DNA of 64,000 nt. Source: Pseudomonas farris (GTDB lineage: Bacteria > Pseudomonadota > Gammaproteobacteria > Pseudomonadales > Pseudomonadaceae). This document shows positions 34,192-44,533 of this stretch, piece after piece (within the stretch, counting starts at the first letter, position 1; each line of letters begins with the position of its first letter). The notes beneath the pieces are model-generated. The model made no database searches, was not told the DNA's origin, and saw nothing but the letters and a program-made list of their open reading frames with translations. Made by a program: the position numbers and the translations under genes. The stretch spans positions 248,001 through 312,000 of the forward strand of contig NZ_JAHSTV010000004.1 in assembly GCF_019145235.1 (NCBI RefSeq), written 5' to 3'.

Positions 34192-35433
34192 ATGCCTGTG
34201 TCGTCCATGAGCAGCCGAGGTGTTTCACTTCGCCGGTGCCTGCGCGGTAACACGCGCAGGTTGAGCGCTGTGCTTGCACTGGCTCTGCTGGCGCCTGCGA
34301 TAGTGGCCGCAACCCCCTGTGAGCTGCCAGCCTGGCCACTGTGGCAAACCTATGCAACGCGCTTCGTCCAGGCCGACGGCCGGGTTCTGGAATCGAGCCT
34401 GGAGAACAATCACAGCACCTCTGAAGGGCAGTCCTACGGCATGCTCTTCGCACTGATCGGCAACGATCAGCCACGCTTTGACAAACTCTGGCGCTGGACC
34501 TCAGCCAACCTCGCAGGCTCCGCCACCGCCACACGCCTGCCGGGCTGGTTATGGGGGCAAGGCACGGATGGTCAGTGGCGCCTGCAAGACGCCAATTCGG
34601 CCGCCGACGCCGACCTGTGGATCGCCTTCGCCTTGCTCGAAGCCGCACGCCTGTGGCATCGGCCGGACTATCACCAGGATGCCCTGCACCTGATGGCGAC
34701 GATTGAAGCGCAATTGGTCGTCAAGCTGCCCGGGCTGGGCCCGATGGTGTTGCCTGGACCACAGGGCTTCGTCCAGCCGGACGCTCTCTGGCGCCTGAAC
34801 CCCAGCTACCTGCCACTGCCACTGTTACGACGGCTGGCAAAGGAAGCACCCTCGGGGCCCTGGCAAGCGATTGCCAACAACACCGCGACGATGATTGCCC
34901 AATCAAGCCGCCATGGTTTCGTCGCTGACTGGGTCGGTTATCGAGGCACTTCCGCGCAATCGGGCGCCTTCGTAAGCGACCCGATCCACGGCGACACGGG
35001 CAGCTACGATGCCATTCGCGTGTACCTCTGGCTGGGCATGAGTGATACCTCCGAACCGCTGGCAGCGCTCCTGCTCAAACGGCTGGACGGCATGGCCCGC
35101 AGCACTCTCGCGACGGGTTCCCCCCCGGAAACAGTCCAGGTTCTCCACGGCAGTGTTCAGGGTCAGAGCCCGTTCGGATTCTGGGCCGCACTGATTCCCT
35201 ACCTTGAGGCCAAGGGCCAACCCGGGCTGGCCGATCAGCAACGACGCCGCGTGGAACTCGCCTTGCACGAGGCACTGGTCAGGCCTGATGCCGACGCCGG
35301 GCCGCCGCGTTACTACAACTTCATGCTCAGCCTGTTCGCCCTCGGATGGGCAGATAAACATTACCGATTCCGGGAAGACGGAACGCTGAAACTCTCCTGG
35401 GAGACCGCATGCACGCGCACCACCGCACGCTAG
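34192..35433 (+). CDS. bcsZ: Periplasmic endo-beta-1,4-glucanase BcsZ (WssD), GH8
   Basis: 413 residues from ATG 34192; an upstream in-frame TTG 34174 and ATG 34207 are alternatives. A signal peptide (SAVLALALLAPAIVAA) precedes a GH8 catalytic domain with the general-acid Glu in STSEGQSYGM (~78) and the SAADADLW motif (~133-140). It trims or releases mis-folded glucan during secretion. It starts 8 bp after the bcsB stop and overlaps bcsC by 25 bp. Confidence 0.94.
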   Translation: MPVSSMSSRGVSLRRCLRGNTRRLSAVLALALLAPAIVAATPCELPAWPLWQTYATRFVQADGRVLESSLENNHSTSEGQSYGMLFALIGNDQPRFDKLWRWTSANLAGSATATRLPGWLWGQGTDGQWRLQDANSAADADLWIAFALLEAARLWHRPDYHQDALHLMATIEAQLVVKLPGLGPMVLPGPQGFVQPDALWRLNPSYLPLPLLRRLAKEAPSGPWQAIANNTATMIAQSSRHGFVADWVGYRGTSAQSGAFVSDPIHGDTGSYDAIRVYLWLGMSDTSEPLAALLLKRLDGMARSTLATGSPPETVQVLHGSVQGQSPFGFWAALIPYLEAKGQPGLADQQRRRVELALHEALVRPDADAGPPRYYNFMLSLFALGWADKHYRFREDGTLKLSWETACTRTTAR

Positions 35434-38400
35434 CCATCGCCGTCATGAGCACATGGACGGCCGCTGCTGCCCACGCTCAAAGTCCGACGCCACAGACATT
35501 ACTCGTCGAGCAAGGGCAATACTGGCAGCAGCACAACAACCCACAACGCGCTGCGGAAGTCTGGCTGAAAGTCCTGCTGCTGGACCCGGCCCAGGTTGAC
35601 GCACTATATGGCCTGGGCTTGATCGGCGTGCAACAGGGCAAGCCACAACAGGCTCAGCAATACCTCGCCCGCTTGCAGGCCATCCAGCCACCGCCTCGGC
35701 AGGCACTGCAATTGGCGCAGGACATCAGCGTGGACCAACCGCAGAACCAGCAGCGTCTGGAAGAGGCTCGGCGCCTCGTCGATGCCGGTGAACGTGACAA
35801 GGCGACTGCAGTGTTTCGCGCGCTGTTCGATGGCCGCCCACCTCAAGGTACGATCGGCCGCGAGTATTACAACAACCTTGCCTTTAATCCGGCTGACTGG
35901 GCTGAAGCACGAAGCGGCTTTCAGCGCCTGCAACGCGAGATGCCCAACGACTCGATCGTCGCACTGTTTTACGCCAAGCATCTGGTCCGCCGTGAAGACA
36001 GCCGGGCCGAGGGCATCCGCGCCCTGGCCGCGCTGACCCAACGTACCGACATTGCCGGTGATGCCGACGAAAGCTGGCGCCTGGCGCTGACCTGGATCGG
36101 TCCGCCCAATCCAGCACAAGTGCCGTTGTTCGAGGCGTACCTCAAGACGCATCCGGATGACGCGCAAATCCGGGCGCAGATGAACAAGGGCAAGCAACAG
36201 GTGGCAACGACGGCCAGCAAGGAATGGCAACCGCCCGCCGAAGTCGCGCACGGCCTGAAGGCGCTCAAAGAGGGCGATCAGGCCACCGCCGAACAGGCTT
36301 TTCAAGCGCGCTTGAAAACCCGGCCCGAGGATGCTGATGCGCTGGGCGGCCTTGGGGTTATTCGCCAGCAGCAACACCGACTGGCCGAAGCGGAAAAGCT
36401 CTTGAGTCAGGCCACGCGACAAAACGACGGCAGCCGCTGGCAAGTTGCGCTGAGCGAAGTGCGCTACTGGTCAGCGTTGCAGCAAGCCCGCGACGCCCAG
36501 GCCAAAGGCCAGACAGCCCAGGCACAGGTCTTGGTCAACCAAGCGCTGCGGCTCAATCCAAACGGGGTAGATGCTCGCCTCGCCCTGGCAGATATTCAGG
36601 CCAGCGCGGGCCAGTTCGATGACGCTCAGCGCAACTATCGGCAGATTTTGAACCAGCGCCGCGACGACCCTCAAGCACAGGAAGGGCTGGTCAATGTGTT
36701 GCTCAAGAGCGGCAAGAACGATGAAGCCTTGCAACTGATTAACAGCCTGCCCGCCACCGGACAGGCAAAGATCGGCCAGTCCGCACGCCTGCAAGCCTTG
36801 CGCGCGACGCAACTGGCCGCCCTCGCCGAACAACGCAACGACCTGCCCGCTGCGCGCAACGCCTTGCAAGACGCACTGCGCGTTGAGCCGGACAACATCT
36901 GGACTCGTTTCGCCCTGGCCCGCCTGAACCTGGCGATGGGCGAACCGCAAAAGGCTCGGGACCTGATCAACGCCATGCTCCAGGCCCGCCCCGACAATGC
37001 CGATGCGCTTTACGTCAGCGCCTTGCTGTCGGTCCAGATGGGTGAGTGGAAAGCCGCCCAGACAACGTTGGGACGCTTGCGCCCCGACCAGCGCACCCCG
37101 GACATGGACGCGCTGGCCGCTGATGTCAGCCTCAACCTGCAACTCAGCCAGGCGATCGAGTTGGGCAAGCGCGGACAGCGCCAGGAAGCCCTGACCTTGC
37201 TCGATCGTATTCAGCCGATGGCCAACAACAGTCCAGATCGCACGGCGAGCCTGGCCTCGGCGTATGTCGACATCGGCGAGCCAACCCGTGCGCTGGCCCT
37301 CATGCGCGGCCAGTTGCAAAACACCACGGCGCCCTCGGCGGACTTCATCCTGCAATACGCCGCTGTCCTGCTTAAAACCGGAGAAGACGTACAGGTCAAC
37401 GAGATTCTGCGCGACCTTCAGAACAGGCCGTTGAACGCGCCGGCTCGCAAGCGTTTCGACGACCTGCTCTATCTCTATCGCATCCGCCAGGCTGACCAGC
37501 TGCGTGAACGAGGCAATCTGGCCAGCGCTTATGACACGCTAGCGCCCGCCCTGGCGCAACGTCCCGGTGACAGCGCTGCCGTCGCGGCGCTGGCGCGGAT
37601 GTACTCGGCCAATGGCGACACGGCAAAAGCCCTCGAACTCTACAAACCGCTGTTACAACGTCAGCCAAACGACCCGCAACTGCTGTTGGGTGCCGCCGAC
37701 GCGGCGGTGTTGGCACATGACACTGCCTTTGCCGAACAGGCACTGCAACAGCTGCTCAAGACTGAATCCGGCAACCCTCAAACGCTGACAGAGGCCGCCC
37801 GCCTCTACCAGAACATGGGCAAGACCGGCACGGCGACCGATCTGCTGCGCAAAGCGGTGGCCATTGAACAGAGTGAGAAACGCAGAAGCCAGAGCGGCCA
37901 ACTGGCCGGTTCGACGGTGGCGCCCAACCCTTTTGCCGGGGTGTCGGGTCCACGTAGCGAGGTCAGTCGTGACACCTTGCTGGCAGCGATCCCGCCACCG
38001 GTTCAAGAGATGCCAGGCCGCATGACCTCTCACCCCCCTTTTGGCATCGACGCACTGCCAAGGCCGCAGCAGGCGAGCAATGCATACGAGTCGCAGCTGC
38101 CGCGCGCAGCACTGGTGAGCGAGGACATCAGCCCCGCGCAACTGGCACTGAATAAGATCCTTCAGGAGCGCAGTGCCTACGTCACCCAGGGCGTGAGCAT
38201 TCGCAGCAACAACAGTGAGTCGGGGCTGAGCAAACTGACTGATATTGAGACACCGCTGGAAATCAATATCCCGCTGGATGAAAGCCGCGTCGCCCTGCGC
38301 GTGACGCCGGTCTCGCTGAACGCTGGCAGTGTCAGCGGCGAGGCGCTGTCGCGTTTCGGTAACGGTGCGCAAAGTGGCAACGTCGGCTCGCAAAAAGCCG

Positions 38401-39272
38401 AGGGTGTTGGTCTTTCCGTCGCCATTCAACGGCCCGCGGATGGGCTCAAAGCTGATCTCGGCACCACCCCGCTCGGCTTCAAATACAGCACCGCCACCGG
38501 CGGCATCAGCATTGATCGCCCGGTGAGCGACACCTCTAATGTCCGTTACGGTGTGAGCGTTTCGCGGCGTCCGGTGACCGACAGCGTCACCTCGTTTGCC
38601 GGCACCACGGACAAACGCAGCGGGCAGTCCTGGGGCGGCGTGACCGCCAACGGCGGGCGTGGCCAATTGAGCTTTGACGACAACGAAGTCGGCGTCTATG
38701 GCTACGCCTCCTGGCACCAGCTATTGGGCAACCATGTCGAGTCCAATAGCCGCGGTGAGCTGGGCAGCGGTGTCTACTGGTACCTGCAAAATGCAACGGA
38801 CAGCAAGCTGACCGTCGGCCTGAGCATGACCGGCATCAGCTACGCCAACAATCAGGACTATTTCACTTATGGCCACGGCGGCTATTTCAGCCCGCAGACG
38901 TTCTTCGCCCTGGGCGTGCCAGTGACCTGGGCACAACGCACCGGACGCTTGACGTATCAAGTCAAGGGCTCGGTCGGCGTGCAGCATTTCGAGCAGGACA
39001 GCGCCGACTATTTCCCCAACGACAAAGCCATGCAAGCGGCCTCGGGCCTTCGCTACGAAGGGCAAAACAAAACCGGGATCGGCTATAGCATCGCTGCGGC
39101 GGCTGAATACAAGGTCGCTTCGAACTTCCTGCTGGGCGCCAATCTAGGCCTGGACAACGCCCATGACTACCAACAACTCAGCGGTGCCCTGTCTTTGCGC
39201 TACCAGTTCGAAGACATCAGCGGCCCCATGAGCCTGCCGGTCAGCCCGTACACCTCGCCTTATTCCAACTGA
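35409..39272 (+). CDS. bcsC: Cellulose export protein BcsC (WssE): TPR scaffold plus outer-membrane barrel
   Basis: 1287 residues. A signal peptide (ending AAAAHAQ) is followed by a ~20-fold array of TPR-like helices to ~830 (e.g. ADALGGLGVIRQQQHRLAEA) and a linker. A C-terminal BCSC_C beta-barrel (~930-1287) ends in a conserved ALSLRYQFED strand. It takes cellulose across the periplasm and outer membrane. ATG 35409 has CTGGGAG upstream and lies within the end of bcsZ. Confidence 0.96.
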   Translation: MHAHHRTLAIAVMSTWTAAAAHAQSPTPQTLLVEQGQYWQQHNNPQRAAEVWLKVLLLDPAQVDALYGLGLIGVQQGKPQQAQQYLARLQAIQPPPRQALQLAQDISVDQPQNQQRLEEARRLVDAGERDKATAVFRALFDGRPPQGTIGREYYNNLAFNPADWAEARSGFQRLQREMPNDSIVALFYAKHLVRREDSRAEGIRALAALTQRTDIAGDADESWRLALTWIGPPNPAQVPLFEAYLKTHPDDAQIRAQMNKGKQQVATTASKEWQPPAEVAHGLKALKEGDQATAEQAFQARLKTRPEDADALGGLGVIRQQQHRLAEAEKLLSQATRQNDGSRWQVALSEVRYWSALQQARDAQAKGQTAQAQVLVNQALRLNPNGVDARLALADIQASAGQFDDAQRNYRQILNQRRDDPQAQEGLVNVLLKSGKNDEALQLINSLPATGQAKIGQSARLQALRATQLAALAEQRNDLPAARNALQDALRVEPDNIWTRFALARLNLAMGEPQKARDLINAMLQARPDNADALYVSALLSVQMGEWKAAQTTLGRLRPDQRTPDMDALAADVSLNLQLSQAIELGKRGQRQEALTLLDRIQPMANNSPDRTASLASAYVDIGEPTRALALMRGQLQNTTAPSADFILQYAAVLLKTGEDVQVNEILRDLQNRPLNAPARKRFDDLLYLYRIRQADQLRERGNLASAYDTLAPALAQRPGDSAAVAALARMYSANGDTAKALELYKPLLQRQPNDPQLLLGAADAAVLAHDTAFAEQALQQLLKTESGNPQTLTEAARLYQNMGKTGTATDLLRKAVAIEQSEKRRSQSGQLAGSTVAPNPFAGVSGPRSEVSRDTLLAAIPPPVQEMPGRMTSHPPFGIDALPRPQQASNAYESQLPRAALVSEDISPAQLALNKILQERSAYVTQGVSIRSNNSESGLSKLTDIETPLEINIPLDESRVALRVTPVSLNAGSVSGEALSRFGNGAQSGNVGSQKAEGVGLSVAIQRPADGLKADLGTTPLGFKYSTATGGISIDRPVSDTSNVRYGVSVSRRPVTDSVTSFAGTTDKRSGQSWGGVTANGGRGQLSFDDNEVGVYGYASWHQLLGNHVESNSRGELGSGVYWYLQNATDSKLTVGLSMTGISYANNQDYFTYGHGGYFSPQTFFALGVPVTWAQRTGRLTYQVKGSVGVQHFEQDSADYFPNDKAMQAASGLRYEGQNKTGIGYSIAAAAEYKVASNFLLGANLGLDNAHDYQQLSGALSLRYQFEDISGPMSLPVSPYTSPYSN

Positions 39273-39289
39273 TCATTCTGGAGTTTTCG

Positions 39290-39958
39290 ATGCCCTCTTC
39301 TGCCCTTGCCGGCCTGTCCCTCCTTGTTCTTGGGGAGAGCCATATGAGCCTCGCGGACCATTTGCTGGAGCCGCTGCACGACAACCTGACTCGCCAAGGC
39401 GCCCAGGTTCATTCCATCGGTGCCTGCGGTGCCAGCGCCGGCGATTGGCTGATCAGCAAAAAGGTCGACTGCGGCGCCGAGCGCAAAGGCAACGACAAGA
39501 TCGTGATCAAAGGGCGCGAGGCAACCACCACGCCGATTCAGGACCTGATCGCCACCGACAAGCCCGACCTGGTAGTACTGGTCATCGGCGACACCATGGC
39601 GTCCTATGACAAGCCAGTGTTTCCAAAGGCCTGGGCATGGCAAAGCGTCACCGGCCTGGCCAAGGCCATCGCGGCCACCGGGACCCGTTGCGCCTGGGTG
39701 GGCCCGGCCTGGGGCAAAGCCGGTGGCATGTACCAGAAGAATGATGCCCGCACCCAATTGATGTCGCAGTTTTTGGCCGCGAACGTGGCGCCTTGCACCT
39801 ACATCGATTCGCTGACGTTCTCCAAACCCGGGCAGTGGATCACCACCGACGGGCAGCACTTCACCGTCGCCGGTTATCAAGCATGGGGCACTGCGATTGG
39901 TGGTGCATTGGCCAAACTGCCCGCCGACCGCGTCAGCAGCGCAGGAGCCGGCAAATGA
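39290..39958 (+). CDS. wssF: WssF-like SGNH-fold protein for cellulose acetylation
   Basis: 222 residues. The SGNH/GDSL-type blocks are LLVLGESHM (nucleophile Ser17), the LVIGDTMA strand and DGQHFTVAGY (catalytic Asp-His). There is no clear signal peptide beyond the hydrophobic first strand. Known WssF proteins act in O-acetylation of cellulose, probably in passing the acetyl group on. It lies 17 bp after bcsC and overlaps wssG by ATGA. Confidence 0.88.
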   Translation: MPSSALAGLSLLVLGESHMSLADHLLEPLHDNLTRQGAQVHSIGACGASAGDWLISKKVDCGAERKGNDKIVIKGREATTTPIQDLIATDKPDLVVLVIGDTMASYDKPVFPKAWAWQSVTGLAKAIAATGTRCAWVGPAWGKAGGMYQKNDARTQLMSQFLAANVAPCTYIDSLTFSKPGQWITTDGQHFTVAGYQAWGTAIGGALAKLPADRVSSAGAGK

Positions 39959-40629
39959 TCCGATCCGCATGTGGCTGGGCGCTGTTCGCGCCCTTGATGC
40001 TGAGCCTGCACGCCCAGGCCGCCGACATTGCCTTGTACCCGACGGGCCCGGATCAGGACTCGGCCTTCCTGCGCTTTATCAACGCCGCCGACCGCCCCTT
40101 GCAGCTGCTGGCCGAAGGCTCGCGGGCCAGCCTCAGACTGGAAGGCTCGAATGCCGTGTCCGACTACCTGCCCGTGCCCGCCAACCAGCCGATCAAGGGC
40201 ACCCTGGAACGCAACGGCAAAAGCCAGCCGCTGGACATCCAGGTGGCAGCAGGCGAATTCGCCAGCGTGATCGCTTTGCCAGACGGCACTCAAGGTATCC
40301 GCCAGGTCGTCATCCGTGAGCAACCCGACGACTTCAATAGCCTGAGAGCCTCGCTGGCGTTTATCAGCGCCGACCCAGCATGCACCCAGGCCGGTTTGCG
40401 CGCTGCGGGGAAGAGCGCCGACCTGTTCAAGGAGGTGGCCGACGGCAGCGTGCAACGCCGATCGATCAACCCGGTCAGCCTGTCGGTTCAATTGGTCTGC
40501 GCTCAAACCAACGTCGGTGCCCCGCTTGACCTGGGCCAGCTCAAGGCCGGCGAGCGCTACAGCGTTGTGCTGCTACCTGGCGCAAATGGTCCGTACCTGT
40601 TGCTCGCGACTGACGTCCTGGCCCACTGA
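39955..40629 (+). CDS. wssG: WssG, AlgF-like periplasmic acetylation protein
   Basis: 224 residues from ATG 39955 (AGGAG upstream, overlapping the wssF stop). A signal peptide (WALFAPLMLSLHAQAA) precedes an AlgF-like beta-rich domain (SAFLRFINAADRPLQLLAEG ... GERYSVVLLPG). AlgF is an accessory periplasmic protein of alginate O-acetylation; WssG is its cellulose counterpart. Confidence 0.88.
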   Translation: MIRSACGWALFAPLMLSLHAQAADIALYPTGPDQDSAFLRFINAADRPLQLLAEGSRASLRLEGSNAVSDYLPVPANQPIKGTLERNGKSQPLDIQVAAGEFASVIALPDGTQGIRQVVIREQPDDFNSLRASLAFISADPACTQAGLRAAGKSADLFKEVADGSVQRRSINPVSLSVQLVCAQTNVGAPLDLGQLKAGERYSVVLLPGANGPYLLLATDVLAH

Positions 40630-40647
40630 TCGGATCGCGCTGCCACC

Positions 40648-42057
40648 ATGGTTTTTGCCTCTCTCGAGTTTCTGACGTTGTTCCTGCCGCTGTTCTTGTG
40701 CACTTATGCAGTGTGCCCAGCCGCCTGGCGTAACGTCACGCTACTGATCGGCAGCTGGCTGTTCTATGGCTGGTTGAGCCCCCGGTTCCTTGCAGTACAT
40801 GTGGTACTGACGATCACGGCGTGGGCCGGCGGCTTGCTGATTGACGCCTTGCGCGAAGAGGGCAAGGGCCGCGTGCGGCTACTCGCGACATTGATCGTGC
40901 TCAACACGGCGGTGCTGTGCTGGTACAAGTACGCCAACATCGTCGCCGGCACGTTGATCGATGGCATCACCTGGTATGGCGCCGTGCCGCTGGACTGGCA
41001 GCGGGTCATCATGCCGGCCGGGCTATCGTTTATCGTATTGCAGGCGATTTCCTATCTGGTGGATGTACACCGCCGCACCGTGCCGGTCGAACGCAGCCTC
41101 ATTAATTACGCTACCTATATTTCGATGTTCGGCCATTCGGTCGCCGGCCCCATCATTCGCTATGACTGGGTTCGGCGTGAGTTGAATCAGCGTTACTTCA
41201 ACCTGCAGAATTTCTCGCTGGGCGCACGTCGGTTCATGGTCGGGATGTGCATGAAGGTGCTGGTGGCCGACACCCTGTCGCCGGTGGTCGATGTGGCGTT
41301 CAGTTTGCCCAACCCCAGCTTCTCCGACGCCTGGATCGGCTGCCTGGCCTACTCCCTGCAACTGTTCTTCGACTTCGCCGGCTACAGCGCCATGGCCATT
41401 GGGCTGGGACTGATGCTGGGCTTTCACTTTCCCGAAAACTTCGACCGTCCGTATCTGGCCAACAGCATCCAGGACTTCTGGCGCCGTTGGCACCTGTCGC
41501 TGTCCAGCTGGTTACGTGACTATCTGTATATTTCGCTGGGTGGCAATCGCAACGGCACCTGGAAAACCTATCGCAACCTGTTCCTGATCATGGCCATCGC
41601 CGGCCTCTGGCACGGTGGCGATAGCTGGAATTATCTGCTGTGGGGCAGCGCCCATGGCATTGCGTTGTGTGTGAATCGCGCCTGGAACAGTTCTACCCTG
41701 CCCCCGGTACCGCCGGTGCTTTCCCATGGGCTGACATTGCTGTTCGTTTGCCTGGCCTGGACACTGTTCCGCGCCCCTGACTTTCACAGCGCGCTACGCC
41801 TGTATGCCGGACAGTTCGGCCTGCAGGGCATCGCCCTCGGTGATGAACTGTCCGCAACCCTGCGCCCGGTACATGGCCTTGCGGGCTTGCTCGGTGTATT
41901 CGGTGTCATCGCACCGCTGCTGCGCCCTTACTGTGAGAAACAACTGGGCGGCCTTTATCTCTACACCGCCGCCCTTTGGCCCATCGCCGGTTTCATGCTG
42001 TCGTTCGCACTGATCGCCAGTCGCGAAACCGTACCCTTCCTGTACTTCCAATTCTGA
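40648..42057 (+). CDS. wssH: WssH, MBOAT-family O-acetyltransferase (AlgI-like)
   Basis: A 469-residue polytopic membrane protein of the MBOAT family. The invariant His322 is in AGLWHGGDSWNYLLWG and the conserved block IQDFWRRWHLSLSSWLRDYL precedes it. It moves acetyl groups from the cytoplasm to periplasmic acceptors for cellulose acetylation, as AlgI does for alginate. Its stop overlaps the wssI start (TGATG). Confidence 0.95.
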   Translation: MVFASLEFLTLFLPLFLCTYAVCPAAWRNVTLLIGSWLFYGWLSPRFLAVHVVLTITAWAGGLLIDALREEGKGRVRLLATLIVLNTAVLCWYKYANIVAGTLIDGITWYGAVPLDWQRVIMPAGLSFIVLQAISYLVDVHRRTVPVERSLINYATYISMFGHSVAGPIIRYDWVRRELNQRYFNLQNFSLGARRFMVGMCMKVLVADTLSPVVDVAFSLPNPSFSDAWIGCLAYSLQLFFDFAGYSAMAIGLGLMLGFHFPENFDRPYLANSIQDFWRRWHLSLSSWLRDYLYISLGGNRNGTWKTYRNLFLIMAIAGLWHGGDSWNYLLWGSAHGIALCVNRAWNSSTLPPVPPVLSHGLTLLFVCLAWTLFRAPDFHSALRLYAGQFGLQGIALGDELSATLRPVHGLAGLLGVFGVIAPLLRPYCEKQLGGLYLYTAALWPIAGFMLSFALIASRETVPFLYFQF

Positions 42058-43208
42058 TGACGACCCCAAAGCACACCCCGCCCCCCACTCCGCCAGATGA
42101 TCTGACGACACGCAGCAGTCGGTTGGCAGGCGTGGCGCTGCTGATATTCCTGTTCGTCGGACTGCTGTCCTCTGGCCGTCTGATTGTCTCAGGGCAAATC
42201 TCGCTACCCGATAAAGTGCTGCCCCCGCAGATTCTTGACGGCGAAATCACGCATCGGATCGCCAAGGAACTGTCGAACGCGCAACTCCCCACGACCTTTG
42301 CCGAGCTGGAGCGCGGTATCAGTTGGCTGCTCCTCGGTGACACCGGACCGAGGGTTCGCTCGGGTTGTCCTGACTGGTTGTTTTTGGCCGATGAGCTCAA
42401 GGTCCATCATCAAGCGCAGCGCAATGCCGATGCCAAAGTCCAGGCTGTGATTGATCTGAAGCAGCAGCTCTCCCAACGTGAAATCAGCCTGCTGGTGGTC
42501 ATCGTTCCAGACAAGAGCCGCATTGCTGCTGAGCAGCGTTGCGCACTGCACCGCCCAGCCGTTCTTGAAGGGCGCATCCGGGCCTGGACCTCGAAGCTGG
42601 ATGTGGCTGGCGTGTCGAATCTGGACCTCACCGGTGCGCTGATGCCACTGGGGGCCAGTGCCTGGTTGCGCACCGATACTCACTGGAGCGAATCCGGCGC
42701 GAAGGCGGCGGCCGAGGCCATCACACAGCGCCTGAAGACCATGGGCATCAGGGCAACGCCACGCAGATCGTTCAACGAAAGTCATGCCCCGCTCGCGGTG
42801 CGACCTGGCGATCTGGTCCATCTGGCGGGCATCGACTGGCTGCCGCTCAAATGGCAACCCGCCCCCGAAATGGTCGCCCAAACCAGCACCCATGAACTTC
42901 CCGTTGCGTCAGCCGACAGCCCTGATACTGAGGCAGACCTCTTTGGCGATGCCGACCTCCCCAACACCGTGCTCATCGGCACTTCATTCTCGCGCAACTC
43001 CAACTTCGCAGGGTTTGTGCAGCAGGCACTGGGCGCCCCCGTGGGTAACTTCGCCAAAGACGGTGGAGCGTTCTCTGGCGCGGCAAACAGCTACCTCAAC
43101 AACCCGGCCTCCAAAGAAACGCCACCCAAGCAAATCATCTGGGAGATCCCGGAGCGGGACCTGCAGTCGGCTTACATCGACCCCATTGCCTATCGCTCGT
43201 TGCGGTAG
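42057..43208 (+). CDS. wssI: WssI, AlgJ/AlgX-like cellulose acetyltransferase
   Basis: 383 residues with one N-terminal membrane segment (LAGVALLIFLFVGLLSSGRL, ~23-42) and a periplasmic SGNH domain. Catalytic candidates are D207 and H209 in RTDTHWSESG and Ser in IGTSFSRNSNF (~310). It is expected to transfer acetyl groups to glucose units of cellulose. It is the last gene of the operon. The wssJ found in some Pseudomonas operons is absent, and glyA follows convergently. Confidence 0.93.
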   Translation: MTTPKHTPPPTPPDDLTTRSSRLAGVALLIFLFVGLLSSGRLIVSGQISLPDKVLPPQILDGEITHRIAKELSNAQLPTTFAELERGISWLLLGDTGPRVRSGCPDWLFLADELKVHHQAQRNADAKVQAVIDLKQQLSQREISLLVVIVPDKSRIAAEQRCALHRPAVLEGRIRAWTSKLDVAGVSNLDLTGALMPLGASAWLRTDTHWSESGAKAAAEAITQRLKTMGIRATPRRSFNESHAPLAVRPGDLVHLAGIDWLPLKWQPAPEMVAQTSTHELPVASADSPDTEADLFGDADLPNTVLIGTSFSRNSNFAGFVQQALGAPVGNFAKDGGAFSGAANSYLNNPASKETPPKQIIWEIPERDLQSAYIDPIAYRSLR

Positions 43209-43294
43209 GCCAATCGCGGGACGCTTCAGGCCCTCCCAGACGTAGTTCGGCGATCAAGGCACCCATGAGCGTTTTTTACACGCTCCGGGCCAAA

Positions 43295-44533
43295 TCAAAC
43301 CAGCAGATACACCGGAAAGCATTCACACAAATGCATCACCCGGCACCGGATGTTATCCAGCAGCGCCGCGTTGTCCGGTTGTTCCAACAGGTCGGCGATC
43401 AGGTTCGCCACTTCCGCGCATTCCGCTTCACCGAAACCACGGGTGGTCAACGCCGGTGTGCCGATGCGAATGCCACTGGTGATCGCCGGTTTCTGCGGAT
43501 CGTCGGGGATCGCATTTTTGTTCAGCGTGATGTGAGCACTTTCCAGCAGCGCTTCGGCATCTTTGCCGGTGATGTTCATCGAACGCAGATCAAGCAGGAA
43601 CATATGGCAATCAGTGCCGCCGGACACCACCCGCAAACCCCGCCGGGTGAGAATGTCGGCCATGGTCCTGGCGTTGCTGATCACCCGTTGCTGGTAATGC
43701 TTGAATCCATCGCTCAAGGCTTCGTTGAACGCCACGGCCTTCGCGGCGATGACGTGCATCAGCGGCCCACCCTGGTAAACCGGGAAAATCGTCTTATCGA
43801 GTAGCGCTGCGTATTGCGCCTTGGCCAGGATCAAACCGCCGCGTGGGCCCCGTAGGGTTTTGTGGGTGGTGGAGGTGATGAAGTCAGCAATGCCGACCGG
43901 CGACGGGTACACGCCCGCCGCGATCAGCCCGGCATAGTGCGCCATGTCGACCATCAGGTAAGCGCCGATCTCATCGCAGATGTTGCGAAATCGCTGGAAG
44001 TCGATGGTCCGGGAATACGCCGAGGCCCCGGCGATGATCATTTTCGGCCGGTGCTCCCGGGCCAGCGCTTCCATTTCGGCGTAGTCGAGAGTTTCGGTTT
44101 CTTTTTCCAGCCCGTAGGAAAACGCCCGGTAGAACTTGCCAGAAAAATTCACCGAGGCGCCGTGAGTCAGGTGCCCGCCGTGGGCCAGGGACATCCCCAG
44201 AATCGTGTCGCCGGGTTCGAGCACTGCCAGAAAAACTGCTTGGTTGGCCTGGGATCCGGAGTGCGGCTGGACGTTGACGTATTCGCAGTTGAACAGTTTG
44301 CGTGCGCGTTCGATGGCCAAGTTTTCGATCTCGTCGACAACCTTGCAACCGCCGTAATAGCGCTTGCCCGGATAGCCTTCGGCGTACTTGTTGGTGAGCA
44401 CCGACCCCTGGGCCTGGAGCACCTCTTCGCTGACATAGTTTTCTGAAGCGATCAGCTCCAGATGGGTTTCCTGGCGATTGCGTTCGCGGTCGATCAGGCG
44501 GGCAATGGCGGGGTCAAAATTTTGCAGGCTCAT
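43295..44533 (-). CDS. glyA: Serine hydroxymethyltransferase
   Basis: 412 residues, standard SHMT length. The PLP lysine is K225 in [13 protein letters not shown]; other family blocks are [19 protein letters not shown] and [16 protein letters not shown]. It interconverts serine and glycine with tetrahydrofolate. It overlaps the benE-like gene by ATGA, so it is the second gene of that operon and shares its regulation. Pseudomonas genomes usually carry more than one SHMT, so this may be a specialised paralogue. The C-terminal tail ([16 protein letters not shown]) is unusual. Confidence 0.95.
   Translation of the reverse strand: MSLQNFDPAIARLIDRERNRQETHLELIASENYVSEEVLQAQGSVLTNKYAEGYPGKRYYGGCKVVDEIENLAIERARKLFNCEYVNVQPHSGSQANQAVFLAVLEPGDTILGMSLAHGGHLTHGASVNFSGKFYRAFSYGLEKETETLDYAEMEALAREHRPKMIIAGASAYSRTIDFQRFRNICDEIGAYLMVDMAHYAGLIAAGVYPSPVGIADFITSTTHKTLRGPRGGLILAKAQYAALLDKTIFPVYQGGPLMHVIAAKAVAFNEALSDGFKHYQQRVISNARTMADILTRRGLRVVSGGTDCHMFLLDLRSMNITGKDAEALLESAHITLNKNAIPDDPQKPAITSGIRIGTPALTTRGFGEAECAEVANLIADLLEQPDNAALLDNIRCRVMHLCECFPVYLLV

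Noticed and set aside
43265-43285. GAGCG...CGCTC hairpin between wssI and glyA as a terminator
   Set aside because: The stem is only 5 bp and the T-run is in the loop, not after the stem.
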